Source: Candidatus Goldiibacteriota bacterium
Lineage (GTDB): Bacteria > Oederibacteriota > PGYV01
Direction of reading: 5' to 3'
Assembly: GCA_016937715.1 (NCBI GenBank)
Contig: JAFGWA010000028.1
Coordinates: 1 to 51,897 of the forward strand
DNA: 51,897 bases
The notes below the pieces were generated by a model. The model was not told the origin of the DNA. It saw only the letters and a list, made by a program, of their open reading frames with translations, and did not search any database. Made by a program: the position numbers and the translations under genes. Shown piece by piece: positions 34,319 to 43,051 of this stretch (its first letter is position 1; every line of letters starts with the position of its first letter).

Positions 34319-35692
34319 ATGAGCAAACTTATCTTTAAGCTCACCCGCAGGATTTTTCCGGCGATGGCTTTAATCCTTGCGGCATCCGCCTCTATCTTCG
34401 CGGATGAAGCATCAATGGCCGGAGATATTGCGGGAATAGCAAAGTCTATAGATTTTGTATGGCTGCTTGTAGCCGCTTTCCTGGTGTTCTTTATGCAGGC
34501 GGGTTTTGCAATGGTAGAATCGGGTTTGACACGCGCTAAAAACGCGGGAAATATTCTGATGAAGAATATCATGGATTTTTCACTGGGTTCTGTGGCGTTC
34601 TTCGCGGTAGGTTTCGGTATAATGTTCGGAACCTCTCATTCGGGATTGTTTGGAACGGACAACTTTTTTCTAAGCAAAGTACTTCCCGGTGCCGATGATT
34701 CGGGATGGCAGTATGCGTTCTGGCTATTTCAGTGTGTCTTTGCTGGAACGGCGGCAACAATCGTATCAGGAGCAATGGCCGAACGTACTAAATTTGTAGG
34801 TTACCTTGTCTATTCTTTTGTAATCACCCTGTTAATTTACCCGGTAGTGGGACACTGGGCATGGGGCGGCGGATGGCTTAGCAAGCTTGGGTTCATAGAT
34901 TTTGCCGGTTCCACAGTTGTTCATTCTGTCGGCGCATGGGCGGCTTTAATGGGCGCTATCGTTCTTGGGCCTAGGATAGGAAAATACGATGCGCTTGGAA
35001 GACCTAAGGCTATCAAGGGGCATAACATTCCTCTTGCCACACTTGGCGTATTCATCCTGTGGTTCGGCTGGTTCGGTTTCAATCCGGGAAGCACGCTTTC
35101 CGGCAATGCACGCGGCATCGGTATGATAGCGATGAACACATCGCTGGCAGCCGCGGCAGGCGCGATAGTGGCGATGTTTTTTGTATGGATACTGTTCGGC
35201 AAACCGGATGTTTCAATGACGTTAAATGGCGCGCTGGCAGGACTTGTAGCAATAACGGCGCCATGCGCATCGGTTTCGCCTGCAAGTGCAATAATTATCG
35301 GAGCAATAGCGGGGATCATAGTTGTGCTTTCAGTCGAACTGCTTGATAAAGTCTTAAAGATAGATGACCCGGTTGGTGCCGTATCTGTTCACGGCGCATG
35401 CGGGGTATTCGGCACTCTTGCTGTCGGGCTTTTCTCGGAAGTTTCTTATGCCACTCTTGGCGGAGCTGCAGCGGTTAACGGGCTGTTTTTTGGCGGCGGA
35501 CTTGCACAGTTTAAGATACAGGCAATAGGCGTTCTTGCGGTTATGGCATGGGTTGTTGTAACAGCGCTTGCTCTCTTCATTATTATAAAGTACACGATTG
35601 GACTTAGGGTCAGCCGTGAAGAAGAATTGAAGGGCCTGGACATTCCGGAACACGGAAGCGAAGCATATTCCGGCCTTCAGATCCTGGATTGA
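34319..35692 (+). CDS. amt: Ammonium transporter Amt (divergent clade)
   Basis: 457 residues. Signal-like N-terminus (cleavage near IFA/DEA), then SIDFVWLLVAAFLVFFMQAGFAM and ESGLTRAKNAGNILMKN, the second Amt subfamily, unlike the DTAWVLVSAALVMLMTP type of the other two copies. Conserved GHWAWGGGWL, WFGWFGFNPGSTL and the histidine segment AVSVHGACGVFGT. It ends with a TGA that overlaps the GAGGAGG of the next gene. Separate substrate affinity or regulation from AmtB1/2 is likely. Confidence 0.95.
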   Translation: MSKLIFKLTRRIFPAMALILAASASIFADEASMAGDIAGIAKSIDFVWLLVAAFLVFFMQAGFAMVESGLTRAKNAGNILMKNIMDFSLGSVAFFAVGFGIMFGTSHSGLFGTDNFFLSKVLPGADDSGWQYAFWLFQCVFAGTAATIVSGAMAERTKFVGYLVYSFVITLLIYPVVGHWAWGGGWLSKLGFIDFAGSTVVHSVGAWAALMGAIVLGPRIGKYDALGRPKAIKGHNIPLATLGVFILWFGWFGFNPGSTLSGNARGIGMIAMNTSLAAAAGAIVAMFFVWILFGKPDVSMTLNGALAGLVAITAPCASVSPASAIIIGAIAGIIVVLSVELLDKVLKIDDPVGAVSVHGACGVFGTLAVGLFSEVSYATLGGAAAVNGLFFGGGLAQFKIQAIGVLAVMAWVVVTALALFIIIKYTIGLRVSREEELKGLDIPEHGSEAYSGLQILD

Positions 35693-35703
35693 GGAGGAAA
35701 ACC

Positions 35704-36042
35704 ATGAAACTAATAGTTGCTTTAATTCAGCCTTACAAACTTGAAGATGTAAAGAGTGCTCTTTTTAAAGCGGAAGTGTCTAAGATCACTGTAATACCGG
35801 CTCTGGGCGCAGGCCAGCAGAAAGGCTACTCTGAAAGCTATAGAGGCGTAGTAACAGAAATAAACCTTATGAAAAAGACAAGGATAGAGATAGCCGTTAA
35901 CGAAGATTTCGTTGACAAAACCGTTGATGCGATAATTGAAGGCGCTTATACGGGAAAAGTGGGAGACGGAAAGATATTTATAACGGATCTGGTGGATGTG
36001 ATAAGGATTAGGACAAGGGAAAAAGGCAAAAAGGCTATTTAG
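35704..36042 (+). CDS. glnB: PII signal protein (GlnB/GlnK type, copy 3)
   Basis: 112 residues; ATG at 35704 with GAGGAGG at 35691-35697. MKLIVALIQPYKLEDVKSAL, T-loop tyrosine in SESYRGV, GKVGDGKIF and IRIRTREKG. It is clearly diverged from GlnK1/K2 (ALGAGQQKGY versus VLGHGRQMGV), in line with its diverged Amt partner. It is the fifth PII-family gene in the window. Confidence 0.96.
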   Translation: MKLIVALIQPYKLEDVKSALFKAEVSKITVIPALGAGQQKGYSESYRGVVTEINLMKKTRIEIAVNEDFVDKTVDAIIEGAYTGKVGDGKIFITDLVDVIRIRTREKGKKAI

Positions 36043-36075
36043 CACTTAACTAAACTAAGTGTTAAGTTTTATAAG

Positions 36076-36106
36076 ATAAAGGCGGCAGATGCTCTGCCGC
36101 CTTTAT
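36076..36106 (+). terminator. Intrinsic terminator after glnB3
   Basis: AAAGGCGGCAGA and TCTGCCGCCTTT form a perfect 12-bp stem with a 3-nt loop, followed by ATCCTTTTT. A weaker hairpin (CACTTA/TAAGTG) lies directly behind the stop. Confidence 0.9.
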
Positions 36107-36242
36107 CCTTTTTCCGTGTAAGTGTATTTAAAGTTTTGTTGTTTAATTATCCGGCAGTCATTTCCTTTCCGGGCTGCTGTGTTTGAATTTGTTTTTGTAT
36201 GGGCCGGTGCTTGAATTTGGTTATGGTTTATTCAGCTTCCTA

Positions 36243-36311
36243 TTTATAATGCCGATGGAAGAGTGCGTAAGGATAAGGACAGAAGAAAAAGGAAGTAAGG
36301 CGATAGGTTAG
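36243..36311 (+). pseudogene. Relic of a glnK gene (last 22 codons)
   Basis: Translation of 36243-36311 gives FIMPMEECVRIRTEEKGSKA then IG and stop, matching the last 22 residues of GlnK1/K2 (FILPLEECVRIRTEE...) almost exactly. No upstream PII sequence remains. It is followed at the same distance by the conserved-loop hairpin, so a complete glnK 3-prime end survived a deletion. TATAAT at 36245-36250 lies inside the relic and could be a chance -10 box. Confidence 0.85.
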
Positions 36312-36327
36312 TTTTCAGATAAATTAA

Positions 36328-36375
36328 AGCGGCAAAGGGAAAGCTTCTCCTGCTTCACTGCCTCCCTTTGCCGCT
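36328..36375 (+). other. Conserved-loop hairpin behind glnK relic (copy 3)
   Basis: AGCGGCAAAGGGA (36328-36340) pairs perfectly with TCCCTTTGCCGCT (36363-36375), then GTTTTATTTT. The 22-nt loop (36341-36362) is identical to that of copy 1, while the stem differs by paired changes. It is either a terminator or an independent small RNA. Confidence 0.6.
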
Positions 36376-36491
36376 GTTTTATTTTATGGGGTATATTTTT
36401 TCTGTCATGTCTTAGTTAAATCTCAGGCGTAATAACCGCTTATAAAACGTAAGTTTTCAGCTTTTTTTGACTGACAGTTATACCTGTGGTT

Positions 36492-36752
36492 TTAATTAAA
36501 GTTATTATTATCCGTTTTTTCGGGAATTACCGTGTTTTTATCTTTGGGTTCCGCGGGTTTTTTGTTCATCTTTTTAATCCACAGGGCTATTGCCGCGGAA
36601 AACGCGCCGGTAATGAAGAAAAACAGGATTATTATGGATAAAGACGCATCAAATTTCCAGAAAAGGAAAGATACAGAGACTACTGCCGCGTTCTGTACGG
36701 CAAAGACAAGCAACAACGCGAATGTAAATAGAATTGCAAGATATCCAAACAT
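36492..36752 (-). CDS. LapA-domain (DUF1049) inner-membrane protein
   Basis: 86 residues, two membrane helices (about 2-22 and 38-60) with VQNAAVVSVSFLFWKFDASLS between them, then a basic/acidic tail: the LapA pattern (lipopolysaccharide assembly protein A domain). In enterobacteria LapA works with LapB in envelope assembly; here there is no lapB nearby. AAGGGGG precedes the ATG on the minus strand. Single gene facing away from the nitrogen island. Confidence 0.75.
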   Translation of the reverse strand: MFGYLAILFTFALLLVFAVQNAAVVSVSFLFWKFDASLSIIILFFFITGAFSAAIALWIKKMNKKPAEPKDKNTVIPEKTDNNNFN

Positions 36753-37186
36753 ATATAACCCCCTTGAAGTTTAACCGCGGTTTCTCAGCTGCGGTTTATA
36801 TTTAGCCGCAAAAACACGCTGTAAAAATACACTATTTTTTACTTTTAAAGTATAACAGAGCGAGTTTTATATATCAAACTTTTGTTATTTTTATTTAAAA
36901 ATATGAATAAAGAAAATACGTTAATATTTTTTCCGGTTTTATTTTAAACCGTTTTGATTGTTCGGTTTAAAATGTCTCTTTAGATTATATGGATACGGCC
37001 TTTTGAATAAATCCCGTTTAAAGGTGATATAATGATATAGCAATAAGATTGAAGGGCGCGTTATGCCTGATAAAGTAAAAAGTTTTTCAAAGCGCAGGGC
37101 TGCAGCGGTTAAAATAAATTTTTATATTTCTTGATGGCGGTAAGTTTTTATATATAATAATCAAAATGCAAAATAGGTGATTAAAT
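36753..37186. other. AT-rich intergenic region, possible mini-ORF
   Basis: Divergent promoter region for the LapA gene and the lipoprotein. A 23-codon ORF at 37063-37134 (MPDKVKSFSKRRAAAVKINF...) has GAAGGG upstream and TATAAT at 37027; it may be a small gene or a truncated remnant. Otherwise nothing is recognised. Confidence 0.3.
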
Positions 37187-38134
37187 ATGAAAAATGTTTT
37201 CTTTGTGAGTTTATTGTTTTTTTTTACAGCCGGGATTTGTTCCTGTGAAAAAGCGGCAATTCCTTCTGCCGCGGCGCCGGATGATGTAAAACAGCATATA
37301 AGCTCGCTTACCGGATTAAGCGGGTTTTCGATAACAAAGCAGTTTGTTACCGGTTTTGAAGCTATAAGTGATTTTGACTCTTTTTATATAGTGCCTGACG
37401 GTTATCTTGGAACAACATATCACAGCCTGACCAATTCGTCAAAACACGGCGGTTCATATTCGCACTTTGCTTTTATAAACGGAAGCAATTCTGTCACGCC
37501 GTATTTAAACACAAATCACAGGGGATATCCCACGATACAGCTTTATAAAACGCAGGGCGCGTTTCAGGGAGCTGTGTTCTGTGAATTTTACGTAAAACTG
37601 AATATTACACTTACCGCGTCAGCGGATATGGAATGGTTTTCTTTTGCCACGCTTACATCATACGGTGATGATTACTGGAGCCGTACAGTCCTTGTAAATC
37701 TTGATTATAATAACATTGTAAGGCTTATGCATATGCCTGCTCAGGGGCAAAGCGTCTGTGACATATATCAGACTGATACGGTTACATTTCCGATGAATGA
37801 ATGGGTGAAGCTTTCTATACTGCTTGACTATACTTCGGATAATGAATATCTAAGCCCGTATGCCAAGGTATGGCAGAATGATGTTCTGGTATCGGGCGCA
37901 AGGTTTAATCCGCGTGTTGACCCGTCAACCATTGATACTGGATGGTGGCCGGACTGCCTTACAAGCCCGGTTTTGTGGGCGCCGTCAGACGGAATTGAGG
38001 CTGCTGAATCACGGTGCGGATTGAATTATACGGCAGGGCTGGCACAGGCGCATTTTGGAATGTACGCTCCGCCGCTGTTAACAGGCGGGGAAGTCTGGAA
38101 TGATGATCTTGTGATATACGAAATTACAAGGTGA
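37187..38134 (+). CDS. Lipoprotein with jelly-roll-like domain, unknown function
   Basis: 315 residues. N-terminal hydrophobic stretch ending ICSC, an acceptable lipobox, predicts a lipid-anchored exported protein. The mature part is beta-rich and aromatic (SSKHGGSYSHFAF, FCEFYVKLNITL, NEWVKLSILLDYT, VWNDDLVIYEITR), as in concanavalin/LamG-type or polysaccharide-lyase jelly rolls. Carbohydrate binding or cleavage at the cell surface is possible, but no catalytic motif is clear. Confidence 0.6.
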   Translation: MKNVFFVSLLFFFTAGICSCEKAAIPSAAAPDDVKQHISSLTGLSGFSITKQFVTGFEAISDFDSFYIVPDGYLGTTYHSLTNSSKHGGSYSHFAFINGSNSVTPYLNTNHRGYPTIQLYKTQGAFQGAVFCEFYVKLNITLTASADMEWFSFATLTSYGDDYWSRTVLVNLDYNNIVRLMHMPAQGQSVCDIYQTDTVTFPMNEWVKLSILLDYTSDNEYLSPYAKVWQNDVLVSGARFNPRVDPSTIDTGWWPDCLTSPVLWAPSDGIEAAESRCGLNYTAGLAQAHFGMYAPPLLTGGEVWNDDLVIYEITR

Positions 38135-38237
38135 TTTTCGTCCATGGAAGTATAATCTTATAAATTGAATAATTTTTATTGCCGGAACTTTTTACCGATA
38201 GTGTATAATAATTAAGAAGTGTTTACCGGAGGTATCA

Positions 38238-39521
38238 ATGAAAAACGAAACCAAAGCAGCTGTCACAGTCAGAGGGGCGGTTTCACCCGCGCTTATTTCA
38301 ATCACGGACAAAAACAAACCTGCAATTACTGATGCTGTAATTCAGAAATGGCAGAACATTCTTGATGTATTGATAAAGGTCTTTGAAGTGCCGTCCAGCC
38401 TTATAATGAAAATTGAAGAAAATGCGATTGCTGTTTTTCTGAAAGGGACCCATAAAGATAACCCTTATGAAGTAAGTGAAAGCGCCAAACTGGGTGAAGG
38501 CCTGTATTGCGAGACCGTCCTTGGCCGTGATAAACCGCTTGTTGTACAGGACGCTTTAAATGACCCTGTCTGGCGTGATAATCCGGACGTAAAGTTAAAA
38601 ATGATATCCTATCTTGGATTTCCCATAAAGTGGCCGGATAAAACTTTTTTTGGAACCATTTGTATACTTGATAATAAAGCGAATGAATACAGCAAAAAAT
38701 TTATTGATGTAATGAATGTGTTTAAAGAAACCATAGAACAGGACCTTCAGTTGATTATTGAAAATAAGATGCTTAATGACCTTGACACTCTTAAAACTGA
38801 TTTCACGAATATGATGAATCATGAACTTAGAACCCCTCTTGTTTCCATGAAAGGCGCCGCAAAATTGTTATTAAAGGGAACCGCTGGGCTTTTGAATGAT
38901 AAACAGGCGGAACTTGTCAGTATTATTTCTGTGAATACTGAAAGGCAGATAAGGCTTGTGAATGAAATGCTGGATATGTCAAGAATTGAAGCGGGGTACT
39001 ATAAGATACAGCCTGAAAAACGCAACTTGGCAGAGCTGGTTGACGAAGCGGCAGGAACTGTTATCGGACAGGCTGTTGACCGGGGGAATACAATAGTAAA
39101 AAATATAGATTTAAAAAAGGCGGAATGGAACCTGGATGGCGATGGATTTGTACATATACTTTCAAATCTGCTAAGTAACGCGCTTAAGTTTTCCCCAAAA
39201 GGGGCACAAGTGGTTATTACCGTAAAAGACGGTGACAGGAAAATTATGCCTGTTCCCGAAAAAGAAGCGGAAAAAATAAAAAAAGAAGGTTTTATGCTGC
39301 TGGTTTCCGTGAAGGATACGGGAATAGGCATTTCATCGGCAGACCTGCCGGTTATATTTGATAAATACAGGCAGGTTGGTGTAAATGACAGTAATATAAA
39401 AGGAAGCGGGCTTGGCCTCTATCTGGCGCGGATGATAGCGGAGGCCCACGAAGGCGTTATATGGGCGGAATCTGAACCGGGCAAAGGGACAGAGATAAAA
39501 ATATTATTTCCGGAATTATAA
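38238..39521 (+). CDS. Cytoplasmic GAF-domain sensor histidine kinase
   Basis: 427 residues, no membrane segment. GAF domain (about 45-180, with LGEGLYCETVLG and YLGFPIKWPDK, typical of GAF sensors), HisKA domain with phospho-acceptor His195 in MNHELRTPL, and HATPase with NLLSNALKFSP, DTGIGIS and GSGLGLYLA. GGAGG precedes the ATG. There is no adjacent response regulator, so the partner is elsewhere. The signal is unknown. Confidence 0.92.
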   Translation: MKNETKAAVTVRGAVSPALISITDKNKPAITDAVIQKWQNILDVLIKVFEVPSSLIMKIEENAIAVFLKGTHKDNPYEVSESAKLGEGLYCETVLGRDKPLVVQDALNDPVWRDNPDVKLKMISYLGFPIKWPDKTFFGTICILDNKANEYSKKFIDVMNVFKETIEQDLQLIIENKMLNDLDTLKTDFTNMMNHELRTPLVSMKGAAKLLLKGTAGLLNDKQAELVSIISVNTERQIRLVNEMLDMSRIEAGYYKIQPEKRNLAELVDEAAGTVIGQAVDRGNTIVKNIDLKKAEWNLDGDGFVHILSNLLSNALKFSPKGAQVVITVKDGDRKIMPVPEKEAEKIKKEGFMLLVSVKDTGIGISSADLPVIFDKYRQVGVNDSNIKGSGLGLYLARMIAEAHEGVIWAESEPGKGTEIKILFPEL

Positions 39522-39797
39522 AAAAACAAAGCTGACTGACAATTTCTTTATTCCTGTGTTTTTATCTGTATAAGCCTAAAATAATCCGGAAGTAATCGCA
39601 GAAAGGGTTCTGCTTGTGCTAATGGGGAGAAGTGTTGGCAGCATGAATTCTACGGAGTGTTTCTATACCGTATATTATATTTATGAAAGTTATGATATGA
39701 GTTAATACCGCGCGTAAATTTCACTTTTTTTGCGGCTGCATAAAGTGTTATAATTTATTTTATTAATTAATATAGGACAAAAAAAGGCGGCCGGCGG

Positions 39798-40967
39798 ATG
39801 AAAAAAATACTATTAATTGTATCAGTGTTTGTTTTAGCGGCAGTGTTTACGGGATGCGCGCAGATAAAAGGGATTTTTACAACGGACAGCCTTAAGGGGC
39901 TTATTGTTTACGCGGGGGTTGAAGGGGACGGCAACGGGACTTTTATTTATGCAATATCGCCTGACGGGAAATGGAAAAAAAGGCTGACAACAGGCGTACG
40001 CAGCGATAATTATCCCGCGGTTTCGCCTGACGGCAAAAGCGTGGTTTTTTCATCGGCTGATGAAAAATATAAAAACCGTTTATATATAATGGACAGCGAC
40101 GGTGGCAAAATCCGGGAGATTGCGTCAACAGAACACGACGCGGAGCTTGCTTCGTGGTCGCCGGACGGCAAGCGTATTGCTTTTTTAGACAGGGATTCCG
40201 ATCATGTAACTTCAATTTATGTAATTAACAGTAATGGCACAGGCCTGAAAAAGATAGTTTCGGATTGCGCGCATCATGATGATTATCAGTACGTTCCTGA
40301 ATGGAGCGCTGACGGGAAATACATACTATATAATAAAATTAACACGGATGATAAAGACGGCAATATGCCGGAGTGTCTGTATCTTGTAAATACCGACGGC
40401 AGCGGTGAAAAACTGCTTGCGGGAAATGATAATACGCGCATAGACGGGTGCTTTTCTCCTGACGAAAAAAAAGTGGCATATTATATGGAAAGAAAGGAAA
40501 TGGATTATAACCGTTTTGACAATACGGGAATATTTATAATGAATTTCGACGGCACCGGCGAAACTTATCTTGCTTCCGGATACAGGCCTGTGTGGTCTCC
40601 TGACGGAACCTATATCGCGTTTACTGCCGGAAATCTTAATCTGACAAACTGCATTTTATTGATGTACCCGGACGGAACAAGCCCAAAAGGTAGTCAGGCT
40701 GAAGATAACGCGGATTCTGAAGAATATGAAGATGAAGAAGGAAATGATGATGAAGGCGAAGACGAATCTTCGTATTTACGGATAACCTTTGACGATGTCA
40801 ACGGGGTAAAAGACCCTGTGTGGTCGCCGGACAGCAAGAAGATAGCGTATGTTACGGAAACAACAGAAATCGCCGAAGGCGCGTTATGGGTGGCAGATGT
40901 TTCCGGCAATTCCCAGATGGCAATAGCAAAAAACGTGCTTGGCAGAAGCAGGCCAAGCTGGAGATAA
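39798..40967 (+). CDS. TolB-like beta-propeller lipoprotein
   Basis: 389 residues. Signal sequence with TGC lipobox (VFTGCAQ) predicts lipidation. Recurrent PD40 blades: YPAVSPDGKSVVFSS, ASWSPDGKRIAFLD, RPVWSPDGTYIAFT, DPVWSPDSKKIAYV. A very acidic insert (about residues 298-325, EEYEDEEGNDDEGEDESS) interrupts the last blades and may bind cations. No tol/pal genes are nearby, so it is not TolB itself. It is similar in fold to the propeller in the first gene of the window. Confidence 0.75.
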   Translation: MKKILLIVSVFVLAAVFTGCAQIKGIFTTDSLKGLIVYAGVEGDGNGTFIYAISPDGKWKKRLTTGVRSDNYPAVSPDGKSVVFSSADEKYKNRLYIMDSDGGKIREIASTEHDAELASWSPDGKRIAFLDRDSDHVTSIYVINSNGTGLKKIVSDCAHHDDYQYVPEWSADGKYILYNKINTDDKDGNMPECLYLVNTDGSGEKLLAGNDNTRIDGCFSPDEKKVAYYMERKEMDYNRFDNTGIFIMNFDGTGETYLASGYRPVWSPDGTYIAFTAGNLNLTNCILLMYPDGTSPKGSQAEDNADSEEYEDEEGNDDEGEDESSYLRITFDDVNGVKDPVWSPDSKKIAYVTETTEIAEGALWVADVSGNSQMAIAKNVLGRSRPSWR

Positions 40968-41011
40968 AAGGTAATAAATAATCTACTATTTGTGTATTGA
41001 AAATAATCCAA

Positions 41012-41106
41012 TAGATTATAAACTATACATAAATAGTTGACATATATTGATTTTTTAACCTTTTATGTATATAATATTACTTAGTAGATTATATATTATA
41101 CATAAA
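41012..41106. promoter_or_regulatory. AbiE promoter flanked by two direct operator repeats
   Basis: A 22-bp repeat (41012-41033, TAGATTATAAACTATACATA) recurs at 41085-41106 with two differences. Between them is a promoter, TTGATT (41047-41052), 17-bp spacer, TATAAT (41070-41075). The second repeat covers the start site and the first lies just upstream. AbiEi antitoxins bind repeats in their own promoter in a cooperative, repressing manner, so these are candidate operators. Confidence 0.65.
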
Positions 41107-41117
41107 AGGTGGATAAA

Positions 41118-41939
41118 ATGAATAACCAAAAAACCCAGGGTAGGGTAGGGGCTGAATTGATTGATAAGCTCTATGATAGAGAAATGGAAATATTTACGCT
41201 GACAGATGTAAATAATCTGCTGAAAAACAATCCTAAAAATAATGCCGAACTTCTACATAAGATGGCTGGAAGAAATTTAATATCCCGCCTTAAGGCCGGA
41301 AAATATATAATTATACCTCAGCAATATGGGGTTATAAAAAAGTATATTGGAAACAGATATGTAGCTGCAAAGGCGCTTGCCAATTCCAAAGATTACTATA
41401 TTGCTTTTTATACAGCCATGAGTTACTGGGGTATGCTGACGCAGCCTATGAATACAACGTTTGTCGCGGTTCCGAAAAGGCAGCAGCCGCCGAAAGCTTT
41501 AAAAAATGAATTCAGGTTTGTATATGTTAAAAGGGAAAATATTTGGGGGATAAAAGAAGAAAAATTTATGCAGTCTGAATTTATCCGTGTTTCGGATCCG
41601 GAGCGGACGATTATAGACGCGCTTGCGCATCCGGAACTGTGCGGCGGGATAACAGAAATAGCGAAAGGCATATGGATTAAAAAAGGCGTTTTGGATTTTA
41701 ATAAACTCTGCGATTATAATAAAAGATACGGTAAAAATGTTGTCGGTAAAAGGCTTGGATATCTGCTTGAAATATTAGAGCTTGGGAATAATGATATTTT
41801 CAATGAATTAAGATACTATGTGAAAGACAGATATGATGTGTTTGATCCTGTGCTGCCTGTAAGGAAAACGGCTAAAAACAGCTGGAGGCTTATTGATAAC
41901 GTGGGGCCGCAGCAGATAAAAAATCTGATATGGAGCTGA
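41118..41939 (+). CDS. abiEi: AbiEi-family antitoxin / transcriptional repressor
   Basis: 273 residues from the ATG at 41118 (AAGGTGG upstream; the GTG at 41109 lies within that site). N-terminal winged-helix (FTLTDVNNLLKNN, HKMAGRNLISRLKAGKYIIIP) and the AbiEi C-terminal domain with YYIAFYTAMSYWGM, TIIDALAHPELCGG and GKRLGYLLE. Type IV antitoxins of this family counter the AbiEii nucleotidyltransferase and repress the operon. The stop is one base before the toxin start, the usual arrangement. Confidence 0.88.
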   Translation: MNNQKTQGRVGAELIDKLYDREMEIFTLTDVNNLLKNNPKNNAELLHKMAGRNLISRLKAGKYIIIPQQYGVIKKYIGNRYVAAKALANSKDYYIAFYTAMSYWGMLTQPMNTTFVAVPKRQQPPKALKNEFRFVYVKRENIWGIKEEKFMQSEFIRVSDPERTIIDALAHPELCGGITEIAKGIWIKKGVLDFNKLCDYNKRYGKNVVGKRLGYLLEILELGNNDIFNELRYYVKDRYDVFDPVLPVRKTAKNSWRLIDNVGPQQIKNLIWS

Positions 41940-41940
41940 T

Positions 41941-42741
41941 ATGATAAATTACAGGCGCTGTCTTAAATTAGCGGAACAATATGGGGTTAAACCGGAAGTT
42001 ATAGAAAATGACTATTTTGTCGAGTGTTTTCTGCATGCGCTGGCGGGTGATAAGGAACTTAGCGGAATGCTTATATTCCGGTGAGGAACTTGCCTGCACA
42101 AAGTGTATTTTGACAATTACAGGTTTTCTGAAGATCTTGATTTTGTGTATTCAAAAGGCGCAGATTTATCACTTTTGAGGGATAAACTGAATGCTTTGAT
42201 TGACGGATTGAAAATTTCACTGACAGGTATAAATGTAACTGAAGAAAAAGAGGAAAAGTCCCGGCTGCAGATTATGCTTGGGTATAATCTTGTAAATGAA
42301 ATAATTGAAGGCGGTAAGCATTTAAAACTTGATATCTGTGAAGCGGAAGATGTACCGGGCAATATTGCCGCGCGCATTAGATATATTCATGATGAATTCA
42401 AAAACGCGGATGACAACCTGCTGTGTTATAAACTTGAAGCTGTTGCCGCGGATAAGATTAACAGGATTAACAGCATAAATAAAGAAGCCAGGGACATATA
42501 CGATATGAAGTTTATTCTGGAGGCTGAAGTTGATATTAACAAGTTAAAAGAAGAATATAAAAGGCGTTTTGCGTATTCTTTAAATTCTGCAGATTTAATT
42601 AGAAAAGTAAAGGATAAGGCATATGAAGGCCTGTGGAATTCCAGGCTTGGACATCAGGTTAAAGAACTTCCTGAATATAAGGTATTTATTAAACAACTGG
42701 AAAACGTGATAAAAGAGCGTTTTAATATTTTGGACTATTAG
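41941..42741 (+). pseudogene. abiEii: AbiEii-family nucleotidyltransferase toxin, broken by an in-frame TGA
   Basis: The frame from the ATG at 41941 runs through INYRRCLKLAEQYGV and ends at TGA 42082-42084, then continues in the same frame as GTCLHKVYFDNYRF and SEDLDFVY to 42741. The family motif is normally F-x-GGT-x-L...YRFSEDLDF, so TGA replaces the first Gly of GG, a single GGA-to-TGA change. Everything downstream, including the metal-binding SEDLDF and the KLEAVAADK region, is intact, indicating a recent break or a sequencing error. Other genes here use TGA as an ordinary stop, so recoding is unlikely. Confidence 0.85.
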
Positions 42742-42840
42742 GATCAAAACAATAGGTACTATTATATTGAATTTCCCCGAAAAACTTTAGCAGGCAGTTT
42801 TTATATTCTGCATCATAAAACTCGTATTCCGCAAAACAAC

Positions 42841-42869
42841 TTGACATTTATCCTGTAATTGAGTATAAA
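42841..42869 (+). promoter_or_regulatory. Sigma-70-type promoter of gltBD
   Basis: TTGACA (42841-42846), 17-bp spacer, TATAAA (42864-42869). The start is expected near 42876, giving a leader of about 175 nt. Confidence 0.8.
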
Positions 42870-42875
42870 TTTAAC

Positions 42876-43040
42876 AAGCAGTGTTCTACTAACCGGCGCA
42901 AAGCAGGGATGCATGCTGGTTATCGGATTATCAAAACGACAAGGAAGTCGTGTCTTAAACTCAATGCTGAAATTATTTGATGCTTTTTAAGCGTTATTTT
43001 TCTGTCTAAATTTATAGAATGTAAGAATAAAAAATGAAAA
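42876..43040 (+). other. Structured 5-prime leader of gltBD
   Basis: TAACCGGC (42890-42897) pairs with GCTGGTTA (42915-42922, one G-U) around a loop GCAAAGCAGGGATGCAT, and ACGAC (42936-42940) pairs with GTCGT (42947-42951). The first hairpin faintly recalls c-di-GMP-I riboswitch pieces (GCGCAAAGC, GGTTATCGG) but the rest of that aptamer is missing. It is a candidate regulatory leader of unknown ligand. Confidence 0.35.
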
Positions 43041-43051
43041 GAGGAATAAAT

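Noticed and set aside
36532-36774. 80-residue plus-strand ORF opposite the LapA gene
   Set aside because: Antisense shadow of a convincing membrane protein gene.
41941-42741. UGA read as an amino acid in the AbiEii gene
   Set aside because: Several genes here end in TGA at the expected place (for example 4783, 33179 and 35692), so the standard code applies; no selenocysteine context is seen.
42889-42935. c-di-GMP-I riboswitch before gltB
   Set aside because: Only short pieces resemble the aptamer; the GGCAAACC and GGCCTAA segments and one helix are missing.
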